Shown one piece after another: positions 1 to 6,443 of a stretch of 8,367 nt of DNA. The notes beneath the pieces were generated by a model. That model saw only the letters and a program-made list of their open reading frames with translations, had not been told where the DNA came from and ran no database searches. The first letter of the stretch is position 1; each line of letters opens with the position of its first letter. Made by a program: the position numbers and the translations under genes. Source of the DNA: an uncultured Verrucomicrobiota bacterium (GTDB taxonomy: Bacteria > Verrucomicrobiota > Verrucomicrobiia > Limisphaerales > UBA9464); contig CAIPFS010000009.1 in the NCBI GenBank assembly GCA_903864375.1, forward strand, positions 1 to 8,367. The letters run 5' to 3'.

Positions 1-2
1 AT

Positions 3-224
3 CTGTCGGGTGGCGCGTTGTTGCAGGGGTTGATCGGCTTTAATGGTGGAGTGGAGCTGGGCCAGTTGACGTTGGTCGCCTTGTTTCTTCCGCTGGCGTA
101 CGCCCTGAGGCGAAGCTGGTGCTATCAACGCCTGGCCGTGACGGGCGGGTCGTTCCTCATCCTGGGTGTGGCTGGTGGCTGGTTGATTGAGCGCAGCCTT
201 AACCTCCGATTCATGCCGTTTTAA
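3..224 (+). CDS. HupE/UreJ-family membrane protein, C-terminal end (5' partial)
   Basis: The reading frame is open to the left edge, so only the last ~73 residues are visible and the true start is outside the window. A start at the TTG at 18 is an artefact of truncation. The visible part begins LSGGALLQGLIGFNGGVELGQ. The 'GFN-GVELGQ' motif followed by two hydrophobic helices (roughly GQLTLVALFLPLAYAL and SFLILGVAGGWLIERSL) matches the C-terminal end of the HupE/UreJ family, polytopic inner-membrane proteins linked in some members to nickel or cobalt uptake for hydrogenase or urease. Many HupE-like proteins in other bacteria stand alone without hydrogenase genes, so the substrate cannot be given here. 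The stop is TAA at 222-224, followed by two possible hairpins. Family assignment is fairly secure from the motif; function is not. Confidence 0.75.
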   Translation: MSGGALLQGLIGFNGGVELGQLTLVALFLPLAYALRRSWCYQRLAVTGGSFLILGVAGGWLIERSLNLRFMPF

Positions 225-226
225 GC

Positions 227-287
227 GGAGGCAGGTCTGCCTTCAACATGGACCTAGGCATTCCACTCACCCGGCGGACGGGAGTGG
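227..287 (+). terminator. Two hairpins after the HupE-like gene, possible terminator
   Basis: A short hairpin at 227-244 (GGAGGCA with TGCCTTC, one G-T wobble, 4-base loop) starts two bases after the stop codon. A stronger one lies at 263-287: CCACT and CCCG pair with CGGG and AGTGG, with a two-base bulge and a 5-base loop. It is followed by pyrimidine-rich CCTGACCCTTCTT rather than a clean T run. This could end transcription of the HupE-like gene before the DUF1684 gene, or simply be an mRNA structure. No convincing -35/-10 pair was seen in 225-314. Confidence 0.35.
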
Positions 288-314
288 CCTGACCCTTCTT
301 GCCAGCGATTGAAA

Positions 315-1250
315 ATGATTCATTGTCGGCTCATGCGCCGTTTATGGGGCTTGGCTTTGGTTCTGTTTCCTGGGGTTTTGATGGCCTGGATGGGGTCTGC
401 GAGTGGCACCGAGCTCTTGCCTGAACCACCGGACTGGACGGCGTGGAAGGCCAAGCGGTTGGAGTCCATTGCCGGAACCAATGGTTGGGCCACTTTGGTC
501 GGTCTCTTTTGGCTTCCAGAGGGAACCTCGACCTTGGGCTCCAATGCGTCCAACACCTTCGTCCTGCTTCCTCAACTGGCCCCTCCCACCGTCGGTTCCT
601 TTGTCCGGACGGGCTCCGCGGTTGAGTTTATCGCCCAACCGGGTGTGGAAGTGACGGCGGACCATTCCCGCGTGGAACGCTTGAACCTCCGTTCGGATCA
701 CGCTGGAACCGTACCTACCGTCGTGACGGTGGGCCAACTCCGTTTCTATCTGGTCCAGAGAGGCGAACGGTTGGGGATTCGGGTCAAAAGTCCCCTGGCT
801 CCTTCGCGCATCCATTTCCTGGGGCTGGACTATTTCCCCTATCAACCGGCTTGGCGATTGGACGGTCGGTTTGAAGCTGTTCCCGCTGGGACGACCGTCC
901 AAATCACCGACGTCACGGGGGCGGTCAAGGCCGAAACGGTGGCGGGCGCGGTGACCTTTGAAGTGGCCGGGGAGACCCACCGGCTGCTGGCGCTGGACGA
1001 TGACGAGACCCACGACCTCTGGTTGATCTTCAAGGATCGAACGGCCGGGCTGACCACCCATGGCGGTGGACGGTTCCTGCACGTGGCCAAACCTGGACCG
1101 GATGGACGACTGTCCGTTGACTTCAATTTTGCCTACAGCCCGCCCTGCACCTTCACGCCGTTTGCCACCTGTCCGCTTCCGCCGCGCGAGAATGTCCTGA
1201 CACTGGCCGTACCGGCAGGCGAGAAGAAATACCGCGGTGAAACGGAATAG
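315..1250 (+). CDS. DUF1684 family exported protein
   Basis: This is a 311-residue protein of the DUF1684 family, whose biochemical role is not established. Visible family hallmarks, numbered from the ATG at 315, are GWATLVGLFWLPEG (56-69), RGERLGIRVKS (149-159), the LDYFPYQPAWRLDGRF stretch (about 171-186), FKDRTAGLTTHGGGRFL (239-255), and the C-terminal signature DFNFAYSPPC then FATCPLPP (269-290) with Cys278 and Cys286. The length is typical for the family. The N-terminus has basic residues, then a hydrophobic run (LWGLALVLFPGVLMAW) and a small-residue region (GSASG), consistent with a Sec signal peptide cleaved near residue 30, so the protein is probably periplasmic. I prefer the ATG at 315; a TTG at 309 and an ATG at 333 are alternatives, and none has a clear Shine-Dalgarno sequence. 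The next gene starts 94 bases downstream. That gap contains a weak dyad (CCGATCG at 1291-1297, CGATCGG at 1323-1329) and nothing else recognisable. Confidence 0.88.
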   Translation: MIHCRLMRRLWGLALVLFPGVLMAWMGSASGTELLPEPPDWTAWKAKRLESIAGTNGWATLVGLFWLPEGTSTLGSNASNTFVLLPQLAPPTVGSFVRTGSAVEFIAQPGVEVTADHSRVERLNLRSDHAGTVPTVVTVGQLRFYLVQRGERLGIRVKSPLAPSRIHFLGLDYFPYQPAWRLDGRFEAVPAGTTVQITDVTGAVKAETVAGAVTFEVAGETHRLLALDDDETHDLWLIFKDRTAGLTTHGGGRFLHVAKPGPDGRLSVDFNFAYSPPCTFTPFATCPLPPRENVLTLAVPAGEKKYRGETE

Positions 1251-1344
1251 ATCGCCGCATCGATGAAGCGGGACCGGGAGGCGAGGGATCCCGATCGCAC
1301 CCGTGGTTGTCGCGGCAGCCTTCGATCGGTAGGTTCCTTCGCCC

Positions 1345-4300
1345 ATGCCTTTCCGGTACCGCACTTCTGCCGCCAGCCTGGGCGCCTGCGTGCTGGCGTC
1401 CGGTATTGCGGCATTGAGTGATGAGATTCTCTTCACCCGCAGTCTTGCCCTGTTTTTAGGCCAGGACGGTCATGCCTCCCTGGTGGTTTTGCTGGCCTTC
1501 ATGGGGGGGCTGGCCCTTGGAAATGCGTGGTTGGGGCGCATGGCGGATCGGTGGAGCGGTCCTCCCCTGGCGCTGTTCGCCCTGCTGGAATTGTTGATCG
1601 GAGGCTATGCCCTTGGATTTCCCGTGGTGGTTGCATGGGCCAGGCGGGCGTACGTCCTTCTGGCAGGGGACGTCGATGCCTCGTCGCCGGCGTTGTTCGG
1701 TCTCAAATTCGCCGTGGCTGTGCTTTGTGTCCTGCCGGTCACCATCCTCATGGGGGGGACCCTTCCTGCATTGATCCGATCGTTCAGCCGTGAGGAATCG
1801 GGATTGGAACGCGGCATCGCCCGTTGTTATGCGCTCAACAGTCTTGGGGGTGCGGTCGGGTGTCTTCTGGCCGATTTCCTTCTGATTCCGACCTCGGGTC
1901 TCAAGCACTCCCTCGGTTTCGCCGCTGCAATGAATTGTTTTGCGGCCGTGGTTTCCTTCAGTGTCCGAAATTCATTCGGCTTGGCCAGACACCCGGCGGA
2001 TCGACCGGATCGGTCCCGTCCGACGCCGCTGCCGGATTCAGCGAAGGATCGCGAGAACCTGAACCGGGTGCTCGGGGTGGCAGCACTTTCCGGGAGTGCA
2101 GCCATGGTTTACGAGGTGGCCTGGATGCGGTTGCTGGCGCTGTGCCTGGGATCGACGGCGCACGCGTTTTCCCTGATGCTGGCGGCATTCATCCTGGGGT
2201 TGGCCGCCGGTTCGGCCTGGATTGCCCGACGCGCAGGGCAGTCCTCCCGATGGGAGTGTCTCCAGAGGCTTCAACTGGCAATCGGGGGCTGGGTCACGGT
2301 CTCCCTGCCGTTCTACGGCATGCTGCCGTATTGGTTTGGCCGCGCCTCTGCATTCCTCAAGCCCGACCCGACCTCCTATCCGGTTCATCTGCTGCTTCAG
2401 GCGACGGTTTGCCTCATCGTCATGTTTCCCGCGGCCTTCCTGATGGGAGCCGTTCTCCCGGTGGCCACCCGTCTGGCGACACCCCGCCTGTCCTCGAGTG
2501 GAACTCACCTCGGACGGGTCTTTGCCTGGAACACCATCGGAGCTGTCGTCGGGGCGGGCGTGACCGGACTTATACTCCTTCCCCGGCTGGGGCTTGCAGG
2601 AGTATTTGGAGTGGGTATCGGTATCAATCTGGCCGCCGCCATCCTGTCCTGGCACCCGGCACCGTCGCAGGTCCGGTCGAGTTGGAGATTTGGTCTGAGA
2701 TCTCCGGCGGGTCGGATGGCGTCCGTTGTTTTCGTCCTGGTGGTCGGTCCGTTGCTCTCTCAAAGGATGTTTTCTGAATCCTGGAATCGATCCCTCACAC
2801 TCGGGCTTTGGCGAAATCCCGGTTCCGTTTCCTCCCTTCAAGAGTTCGGAAAGGTGATGGACCAGTATCATCTCCTCTTTCATCGCGACGGAAGCGGTTC
2901 CACCGTTTCCATCAACGGATGGAATGATGGCAGCCGTGAGCAGTTGAACCTCCGGGTCAACGGGAAGCCGGATGCCAGCACGTCGGGGGACATGGCGACC
3001 CAATTGCTGCTGGGACATTTGCCGATGATTCTTCACGAGGGGGCGTCGAGAGCCCTCGTGGTCGGATTGGGAAGCGGCATCACTTCGGGGGCCATGCTTT
3101 TGCACCCTTCCTTGAAGAAATTGGAAACGGTTGAGATATCACCTGAAGTGGCCGACGCCGCCCGATTGTTTTCGTCTTGGAACCATCAGGTTCTGTCCGA
3201 TTCCCGGATGAGACTGGCCATTGAGGATGCCCGATCCTATTTGGAGAGAGGCCGGGCCCGTTACGATGTGATTGTCAGTGAACCGTCCAATCCCTGGATG
3301 AGTGGGGTTGCCGGTCTCTTTACCCAGGAGTTTTATCAGGATTGCCGGAGCCATCTGGCACCCGGCGGGTTGATGGTTCAGTGGGTCCATCTCTATGATA
3401 ATCGACAGGAGGCTTTGGACATGGTGGTCGGGACGCTGGCCACCGTCTTTCCCCGGATATCCGTCTGGCAGAGCCAGCCACGAGACCTGATCCTGATCGC
3501 TTCCATCGAACCTCAGGGGACCAACCTTCAGGCCGTTCTCGCCCGGGCGGCTCTGCCGGAGGTTCAGTCCAGTTTAGACAGCATTGGTCTGGGTCGACCC
3601 GTGACCCTGCTGGCGCGGGAACTCATCGACGACAGCAACGGAAGATGGATTGCCGATTCGAAGGGGGAGGTCCAAACCGATGATCGCCCGCAGTTGGAGT
3701 ATCTGGCGCAGGCCGGTTTTTTCGCGCACCAGGAGGCGGTCCAATGGCTGGAATTAGACCAGAATCTCTCCTCCCGGGCATCGACGCATCTGGCCTCCTA
3801 TCTGCGGGACCATTCATTGTCGACCGATGACTATCGTTCACTGATGCACGGGCATCTGGCGTATGGTCTGCCGGGAGATCGAGTTCTTCGAAGCATTCGG
3901 GTCCGATGGCAGGGGGACTCAACGTCCACCGGCCAGTTGGACCTTTTTCCCCAGCTTCCGCCCCTCGGTACCGTTGCCGAATTGGAAGCGCTGCGTCTGG
4001 CGAATCTGCGACAGGAAATCCTGGGGCATGCGGATACCCAGCGTGAGTTAGCCCGATATTATTTGGGTCTGCTGACTCAAATCTACCGCAGCCAGCGGTC
4101 GGTTTTTCTCGTGCCCCCCGCGCGCGAACTTCGCGCCGTTGCCGAGCGGATGGTGGAGGTTGACCCGGAAAACCGGGCGCTCCACCAACTCTTGTTGGCA
4201 GAATTGGCATGGGACCATGGTGATGTGGCGGCGAGCGTGGAACTGGGGCGTACCGCTCTCTCCTCCCTTTCCTCGGGCGATTGGTTTCGATTGCGACAAC

Positions 4301-4458
4301 ATCCCGGCTTTGCACGGGCCGTGGCGCGGCACCTGGAGGCGTTGACGGAATTGGGAGCAAATCGCGAGGCGCTCCAGATCGGGGAGAAGGTTCGGGCTGT
4401 CAGTCTCGATGACCCGATTCTGAACGCTGTTTGTCGGAAGTTGGAGCCTCACCGCTGA
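1345..4458 (+). CDS. Fused polytopic membrane protein / spermidine-synthase-like (SpeE-like) domain with TPR-like tail
   Basis: This 1037-residue protein has three parts. Residues 1-475 are about a dozen hydrophobic segments arranged as a tandem duplication: SGIAALSDEILFTRSLAL (19-36) and SGSAAMVYEVAWMRLLAL (249-266) are equivalent, and each is followed by a GLALG or GLAAG helix. Residues about 510-790 form a Rossmann-type methyltransferase/PABS fold: LRVNGKPDAST (536-546), SAM-motif GLGSG (574-578), acidic Glu597 (VEISPEV), EDAR (627-630), SEPSNPWMSG (645-654), LFTQEFY (658-664), and TDDRPQLEY (778-786). Residues about 890-1037 are helical and TPR-like (MVEVDPENRALHQLLLAELA, 936-955). The architecture matches proteins annotated 'fused MFS/spermidine synthase', whose substrate is unknown. 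The DS(S/T)DP-type motif of true aminopropyltransferases is replaced by SEPSNP, so spermidine synthesis is unlikely. The soluble domains are inferred to be cytoplasmic. No strong ribosome binding site precedes the ATG. The stop is 359 bases from the convergent sigma gene. Confidence 0.9.
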   Translation: MPFRYRTSAASLGACVLASGIAALSDEILFTRSLALFLGQDGHASLVVLLAFMGGLALGNAWLGRMADRWSGPPLALFALLELLIGGYALGFPVVVAWARRAYVLLAGDVDASSPALFGLKFAVAVLCVLPVTILMGGTLPALIRSFSREESGLERGIARCYALNSLGGAVGCLLADFLLIPTSGLKHSLGFAAAMNCFAAVVSFSVRNSFGLARHPADRPDRSRPTPLPDSAKDRENLNRVLGVAALSGSAAMVYEVAWMRLLALCLGSTAHAFSLMLAAFILGLAAGSAWIARRAGQSSRWECLQRLQLAIGGWVTVSLPFYGMLPYWFGRASAFLKPDPTSYPVHLLLQATVCLIVMFPAAFLMGAVLPVATRLATPRLSSSGTHLGRVFAWNTIGAVVGAGVTGLILLPRLGLAGVFGVGIGINLAAAILSWHPAPSQVRSSWRFGLRSPAGRMASVVFVLVVGPLLSQRMFSESWNRSLTLGLWRNPGSVSSLQEFGKVMDQYHLLFHRDGSGSTVSINGWNDGSREQLNLRVNGKPDASTSGDMATQLLLGHLPMILHEGASRALVVGLGSGITSGAMLLHPSLKKLETVEISPEVADAARLFSSWNHQVLSDSRMRLAIEDARSYLERGRARYDVIVSEPSNPWMSGVAGLFTQEFYQDCRSHLAPGGLMVQWVHLYDNRQEALDMVVGTLATVFPRISVWQSQPRDLILIASIEPQGTNLQAVLARAALPEVQSSLDSIGLGRPVTLLARELIDDSNGRWIADSKGEVQTDDRPQLEYLAQAGFFAHQEAVQWLELDQNLSSRASTHLASYLRDHSLSTDDYRSLMHGHLAYGLPGDRVLRSIRVRWQGDSTSTGQLDLFPQLPPLGTVAELEALRLANLRQEILGHADTQRELARYYLGLLTQIYRSQRSVFLVPPARELRAVAERMVEVDPENRALHQLLLAELAWDHGDVAASVELGRTALSSLSSGDWFRLRQHPGFARAVARHLEALTELGANREALQIGEKVRAVSLDDPILNAVCRKLEPHR

Positions 4459-4477
4459 CGCACAGCGCTTTCTCAAA

Positions 4478-4492
4478 CGGGCTCTTAGCCCG
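4478..4492 (+). terminator. Perfect 6-bp hairpin just after the SpeE-like gene
   Basis: CGGGCT (4478-4483), loop CTT, AGCCCG (4487-4492), beginning 20 bases after the TGA at 4456-4458. The position suits a terminator for the rightward gene, but no T run follows (GCGGCCTT), so intrinsic termination would be weak. Confidence 0.35.
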
Positions 4493-4545
4493 GCGGCCTT
4501 CGCAATGGACTACCGTACCTCCCTGCCTCCGGTCGGGCTCGGTCC

Positions 4546-4560
4546 TCCCCGCACCGGGGA
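4546..4560. repeat. Perfect 6-bp inverted repeat
   Basis: TCCCCG (4546-4551), loop CAC, CGGGGA (4555-4560). It is a GC-rich, tight hairpin that would form on either strand. It has no T tract on either side and may be part of the structured element at 4478-4600. Confidence 0.4.
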
Positions 4561-4661
4561 TGGGCTTCCCGCAGTGGCCGACAACCATCTGCAACGCCTA
4601 GGACCCTCACAACCCCTGGAGCAGTTTCGGAGGTCCGGTCAATGGGATCCTTAACCTGCCC

Positions 4662-4688
4662 AAGAGCGGCTGCCCTTGGCCGCCTCTT
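4662..4688. terminator. 9-bp hairpin with one bulged base, possible two-way terminator
   Basis: AAGA plus GCGGC (4662-4670) pairs with GCCGC (4679-4683) and, after a bulged C at 4684, TCTT (4685-4688); the loop is 8 bases. Both strands end the stem in TCTT, so it could weakly terminate in either direction. A longer T run is missing. Confidence 0.35.
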
Positions 4689-4751
4689 CCCGGCACTCCA
4701 GCCGTGGAAGGCAGTACACCATTTCTTCCAGGAGTGAAGCTATGGCCGGCT

Positions 4752-4779
4752 CTTCGGCGTGCTGATAAGCAGGCCGAAG
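4752..4779 (-). terminator. Hairpin downstream of the sigma factor gene
   Basis: CTTCGGC (4752-4758) pairs with GCCGAAG (4773-4779). After a single G-G mismatch, an inner TGCT/AGCA stem closes a GATA loop (4764-4767). The 11 pairs make this the most stable dyad in the gap. It starts 38 bases past the sigma gene stop when read on the minus strand. No T tract follows, so it is either a weak intrinsic terminator or a 3'-end stabilising structure. Confidence 0.4.
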
Positions 4780-4817
4780 CCCTTGACTTGGTGCGAAATC
4801 ACATACTGCCCGACTTT

Positions 4818-6194
4818 TTACTGGCCGCCATCGAGCTTGATCGCCCTGGACATAAACTTCTCCAGAGCCTCCTTTGGGGAACCGACGATGCCGGCAGTCA
4901 CGTCTCGTGTGATCTGATTGAGCAGTGGGGCCTGGATGGAGAACTTGATGGCATCGCTGGGGCTCGCGACATCGTCGACCACCTCTTCGTTGATCTGCCA
5001 ACGTCCATCCACCTTTTCAAAGCGAATGAACTGCCACACCCCAGGCTTTCGCTGAATATTTACCATGGCTGTGTCACCTTCAACTTTCTGATTGGCATCT
5101 GCGATGTTCTCTTGTCCGAAATCGAGCCGGTAGAGGACCGGCGGGGAATCTTTCCAAAGTGCGATCTCGGTCGCAGTGTCTCCGAACGCTTTACGACACG
5201 CTCGATCGAAGGCCCCCACACTGTCAACCCATTGGGTCAGTGCCTCAAGTCTTTGGCGACGGTCCTGGCCAATCACGTGCACAGCGGAACTCAGTTTCGC
5301 CCCGTCGTAAGCGGCCGCAGATTCCGCCAGAAGATTTAACAATTGCAGCGGCGTTTCGGCCACCATCATGGGTTTGCTGGGGACTTTTCCCCGCGTTTGC
5401 CGGGCATAGGTTGCGACTCCTCCTGTCGCGCAGAGGGCGACCAGAGCAATGATGGCGACGGTTTTAAACTGGTTCATGAGAATCGATCCAAGTGAGGTTT
5501 TCAGGAGGGTGGTGACGGCGAGTGAAGGAACCGCTGCAGCGGAGCCGGAGCTCAATAACAGCGCATGGGTCGAAGCCGGGATAGCCGGCGCCCCATGCGC
5601 GGAGACAAGGCTGGCGAGCGTCGCAGCGGGGATGGCGACACCACGTTGGACAAGCAGCCTTCGAAGGCGTTGGAGTGATCGACTAACCCGCTTCTGTGCC
5701 GTGTCTTCAGTCAATCCAAGCGAGATGGCCACCTCTTTTAGACTTCGGTTTTCAAAGAACCGGAGCAGCAGGGCATTTCGGTCGGGTTCGGACAGTCTGT
5801 CCATGGAGGCGTCAAGACTATCGACGAGTTCGACCCAGGCCCCATGGTCAGTCGAAGGCTCCTTCAAAGGTTGCGGTTCGTGGTCGGGATTCATGGCTTC
5901 ATACTCGCGTGATCCCCTGCGTCGGGATTGTTTGAGGGTGTCCCGTGCGATGAGCGTCGTGGACCGGTACAGCCAGCCGGCTATCGAAGTCTGGCGCTTC
6001 AGACCGGAGCCTTTGCGGACAAGAAGAAGAAAGACCGCTTGGGCAATGTCCTGGGCCGTGGCGTGATCGGCAACCTGCCGTCGTGCGCAGCCGTAGACCA
6101 TCCGGGAATGTCTTTCCACGAGCGCTCGAAAGCATTCCTCACGATGCTCGTGGAAATACTGAGCCAGAAGCTCGCCGTCGCCCATTTCATTCAT
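4818..6194 (-). CDS. ECF-type sigma-70 factor with C-terminal membrane anchor and extra domain
   Basis: With a start at the ATG at 6194 this is a 458-residue protein, more than twice the length of a plain ECF sigma factor (about 170-200). Sigma region 2 spans about 5-95, including DIAQAVFLLLVRK (49-61) and the core/-10-binding helix GWLYRSTTLIARDTLKQSRRR (73-93, split here as one helix). Sigma region 4 spans about 131-181, with the helix-turn-helix around SLKEVAISLGLTEDTAQKRV (151-170). An Ala/Ser-rich linker (about 187-240) leads to one membrane helix (FKTVAIIALVALCATGGVA, 243-261). A C-terminal domain follows (about 281-458), whose end (DTAMVNI, then WQFIRFEKVDGRWQINEEV) resembles the sheet of NTF2/SnoaL-like folds. 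By topology the C-terminal domain would be outside the cytoplasm and could control the sigma part. No separate anti-sigma gene is adjacent. In-frame starts at 6329 (GTG) or 6323 (ATG, preceded by GGAAGG) would add 43-45 polar residues; I prefer 6194 because region 2 begins almost at once there. The ATG at 6185 is also possible. Confidence 0.85.
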   Translation of the reverse strand: MNEMGDGELLAQYFHEHREECFRALVERHSRMVYGCARRQVADHATAQDIAQAVFLLLVRKGSGLKRQTSIAGWLYRSTTLIARDTLKQSRRRGSREYEAMNPDHEPQPLKEPSTDHGAWVELVDSLDASMDRLSEPDRNALLLRFFENRSLKEVAISLGLTEDTAQKRVSRSLQRLRRLLVQRGVAIPAATLASLVSAHGAPAIPASTHALLLSSGSAAAVPSLAVTTLLKTSLGSILMNQFKTVAIIALVALCATGGVATYARQTRGKVPSKPMMVAETPLQLLNLLAESAAAYDGAKLSSAVHVIGQDRRQRLEALTQWVDSVGAFDRACRKAFGDTATEIALWKDSPPVLYRLDFGQENIADANQKVEGDTAMVNIQRKPGVWQFIRFEKVDGRWQINEEVVDDVASPSDAIKFSIQAPLLNQITRDVTAGIVGSPKEALEKFMSRAIKLDGGQ

Positions 6195-6443
6195 CCTATA
6201 ACCATGGACGCCACCCTGTATTTTCCGACAACATTTTTGAGACCCCGTGCGGTGTCGGAGCGTTTGACGGTTTCGATTTCCAGGAGCGGACGTCAGGTTC
6301 GTCGGGTAGGCGGCGTCTATCATCGCCACCCTTCCGAAACTCCCATGTCAAGCCCACGTCCTCATCTCACCGAATTTCCCGACGGGCTGTCGGCAAATCC
6401 CGTCCGTTGCAGATGGATTGAAGCACCGGCTTCCCGCCGAGGC
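6195..6443. other. Spacer between propeller gene and sigma gene
   Basis: This is 249 bases if the sigma gene starts at 6194, or about 115-120 if it starts at 6323/6329. On the minus strand it holds the possible terminator at 6379-6404, an isolated TTGACA (6351 to 6346) with no acceptable -10 at 16-18 bases, and an A-rich patch near 6217-6238. A sigma gene promoter probably lies here, but I cannot place it. Confidence 0.5.
6379..6404 (-). terminator. Overlapping alternative hairpins after the propeller gene
   Basis: GACGGG (6381-6386) pairs with CCCGTC (6399-6404) around a 12-base loop. A second dyad, CCGAC (6379-6383) with GTCGG (6389-6393), shares GAC with the first, so only one can form at a time. 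On the minus strand this lies 40-65 bases past the propeller gene stop and upstream of the sigma gene. It has no T run, so it is a weak terminator candidate or a small conformational switch. Confidence 0.3.

Larger units (their letters stand above)
4459..4817. other. Gene-free stretch between convergent genes, rich in hairpins
   Basis: No credible gene lies here. The ORFs crossing it are continuations of shadow frames, with composition unlike real protein. It contains at least four inverted repeats, listed separately, which fits a two-way termination zone between the rightward SpeE-like gene and the leftward sigma gene. The left part (about 4478-4600) has densely spaced GC-rich dyads and near-repeated short words (GGTCGGGCTCGGTC). 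That makes it look like a compact structured or dispersed repeat element rather than random spacer; this is inference, since only one copy is in the window. Confidence 0.6.

Noticed and set aside
1291..1329. CCGATCG ... CGATCGG dyad between the DUF1684 and SpeE-like genes as a terminator
   Set aside because: A 7-bp stem with a 25-base loop and no T run is too weak to claim.
342..1436. 364-residue open frame on the minus strand across the DUF1684 gene
   Set aside because: It is antisense to a well-supported family member and extends into the next gene. Its composition (many R, G, P, Q) is typical of a shadow frame in GC-rich DNA.
1824..2777. 317-residue open frame on the plus strand inside the SpeE-like gene
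   Set aside because: It is out of frame within a convincing membrane protein. Its Gly/Arg/Ser/Pro-rich translation has no helices or motifs.
2038..3105. 355-residue open frame on the minus strand inside the SpeE-like gene
   Set aside because: It is an antisense shadow: very polar, low-complexity, no recognisable domain.
4651..5001. 116-residue minus-strand frame reaching into the convergent gap
   Set aside because: Most of it overlaps the sigma factor C-terminal domain in another frame, and the part in the gap covers hairpins with no protein-like pattern.
6346..6351. Perfect TTGACA on the minus strand as a -35 box for the sigma gene
   Set aside because: No acceptable -10 hexamer is found 16-18 bases downstream; the nearest (GATGAT/TGATAG) is 21-23 bases away.
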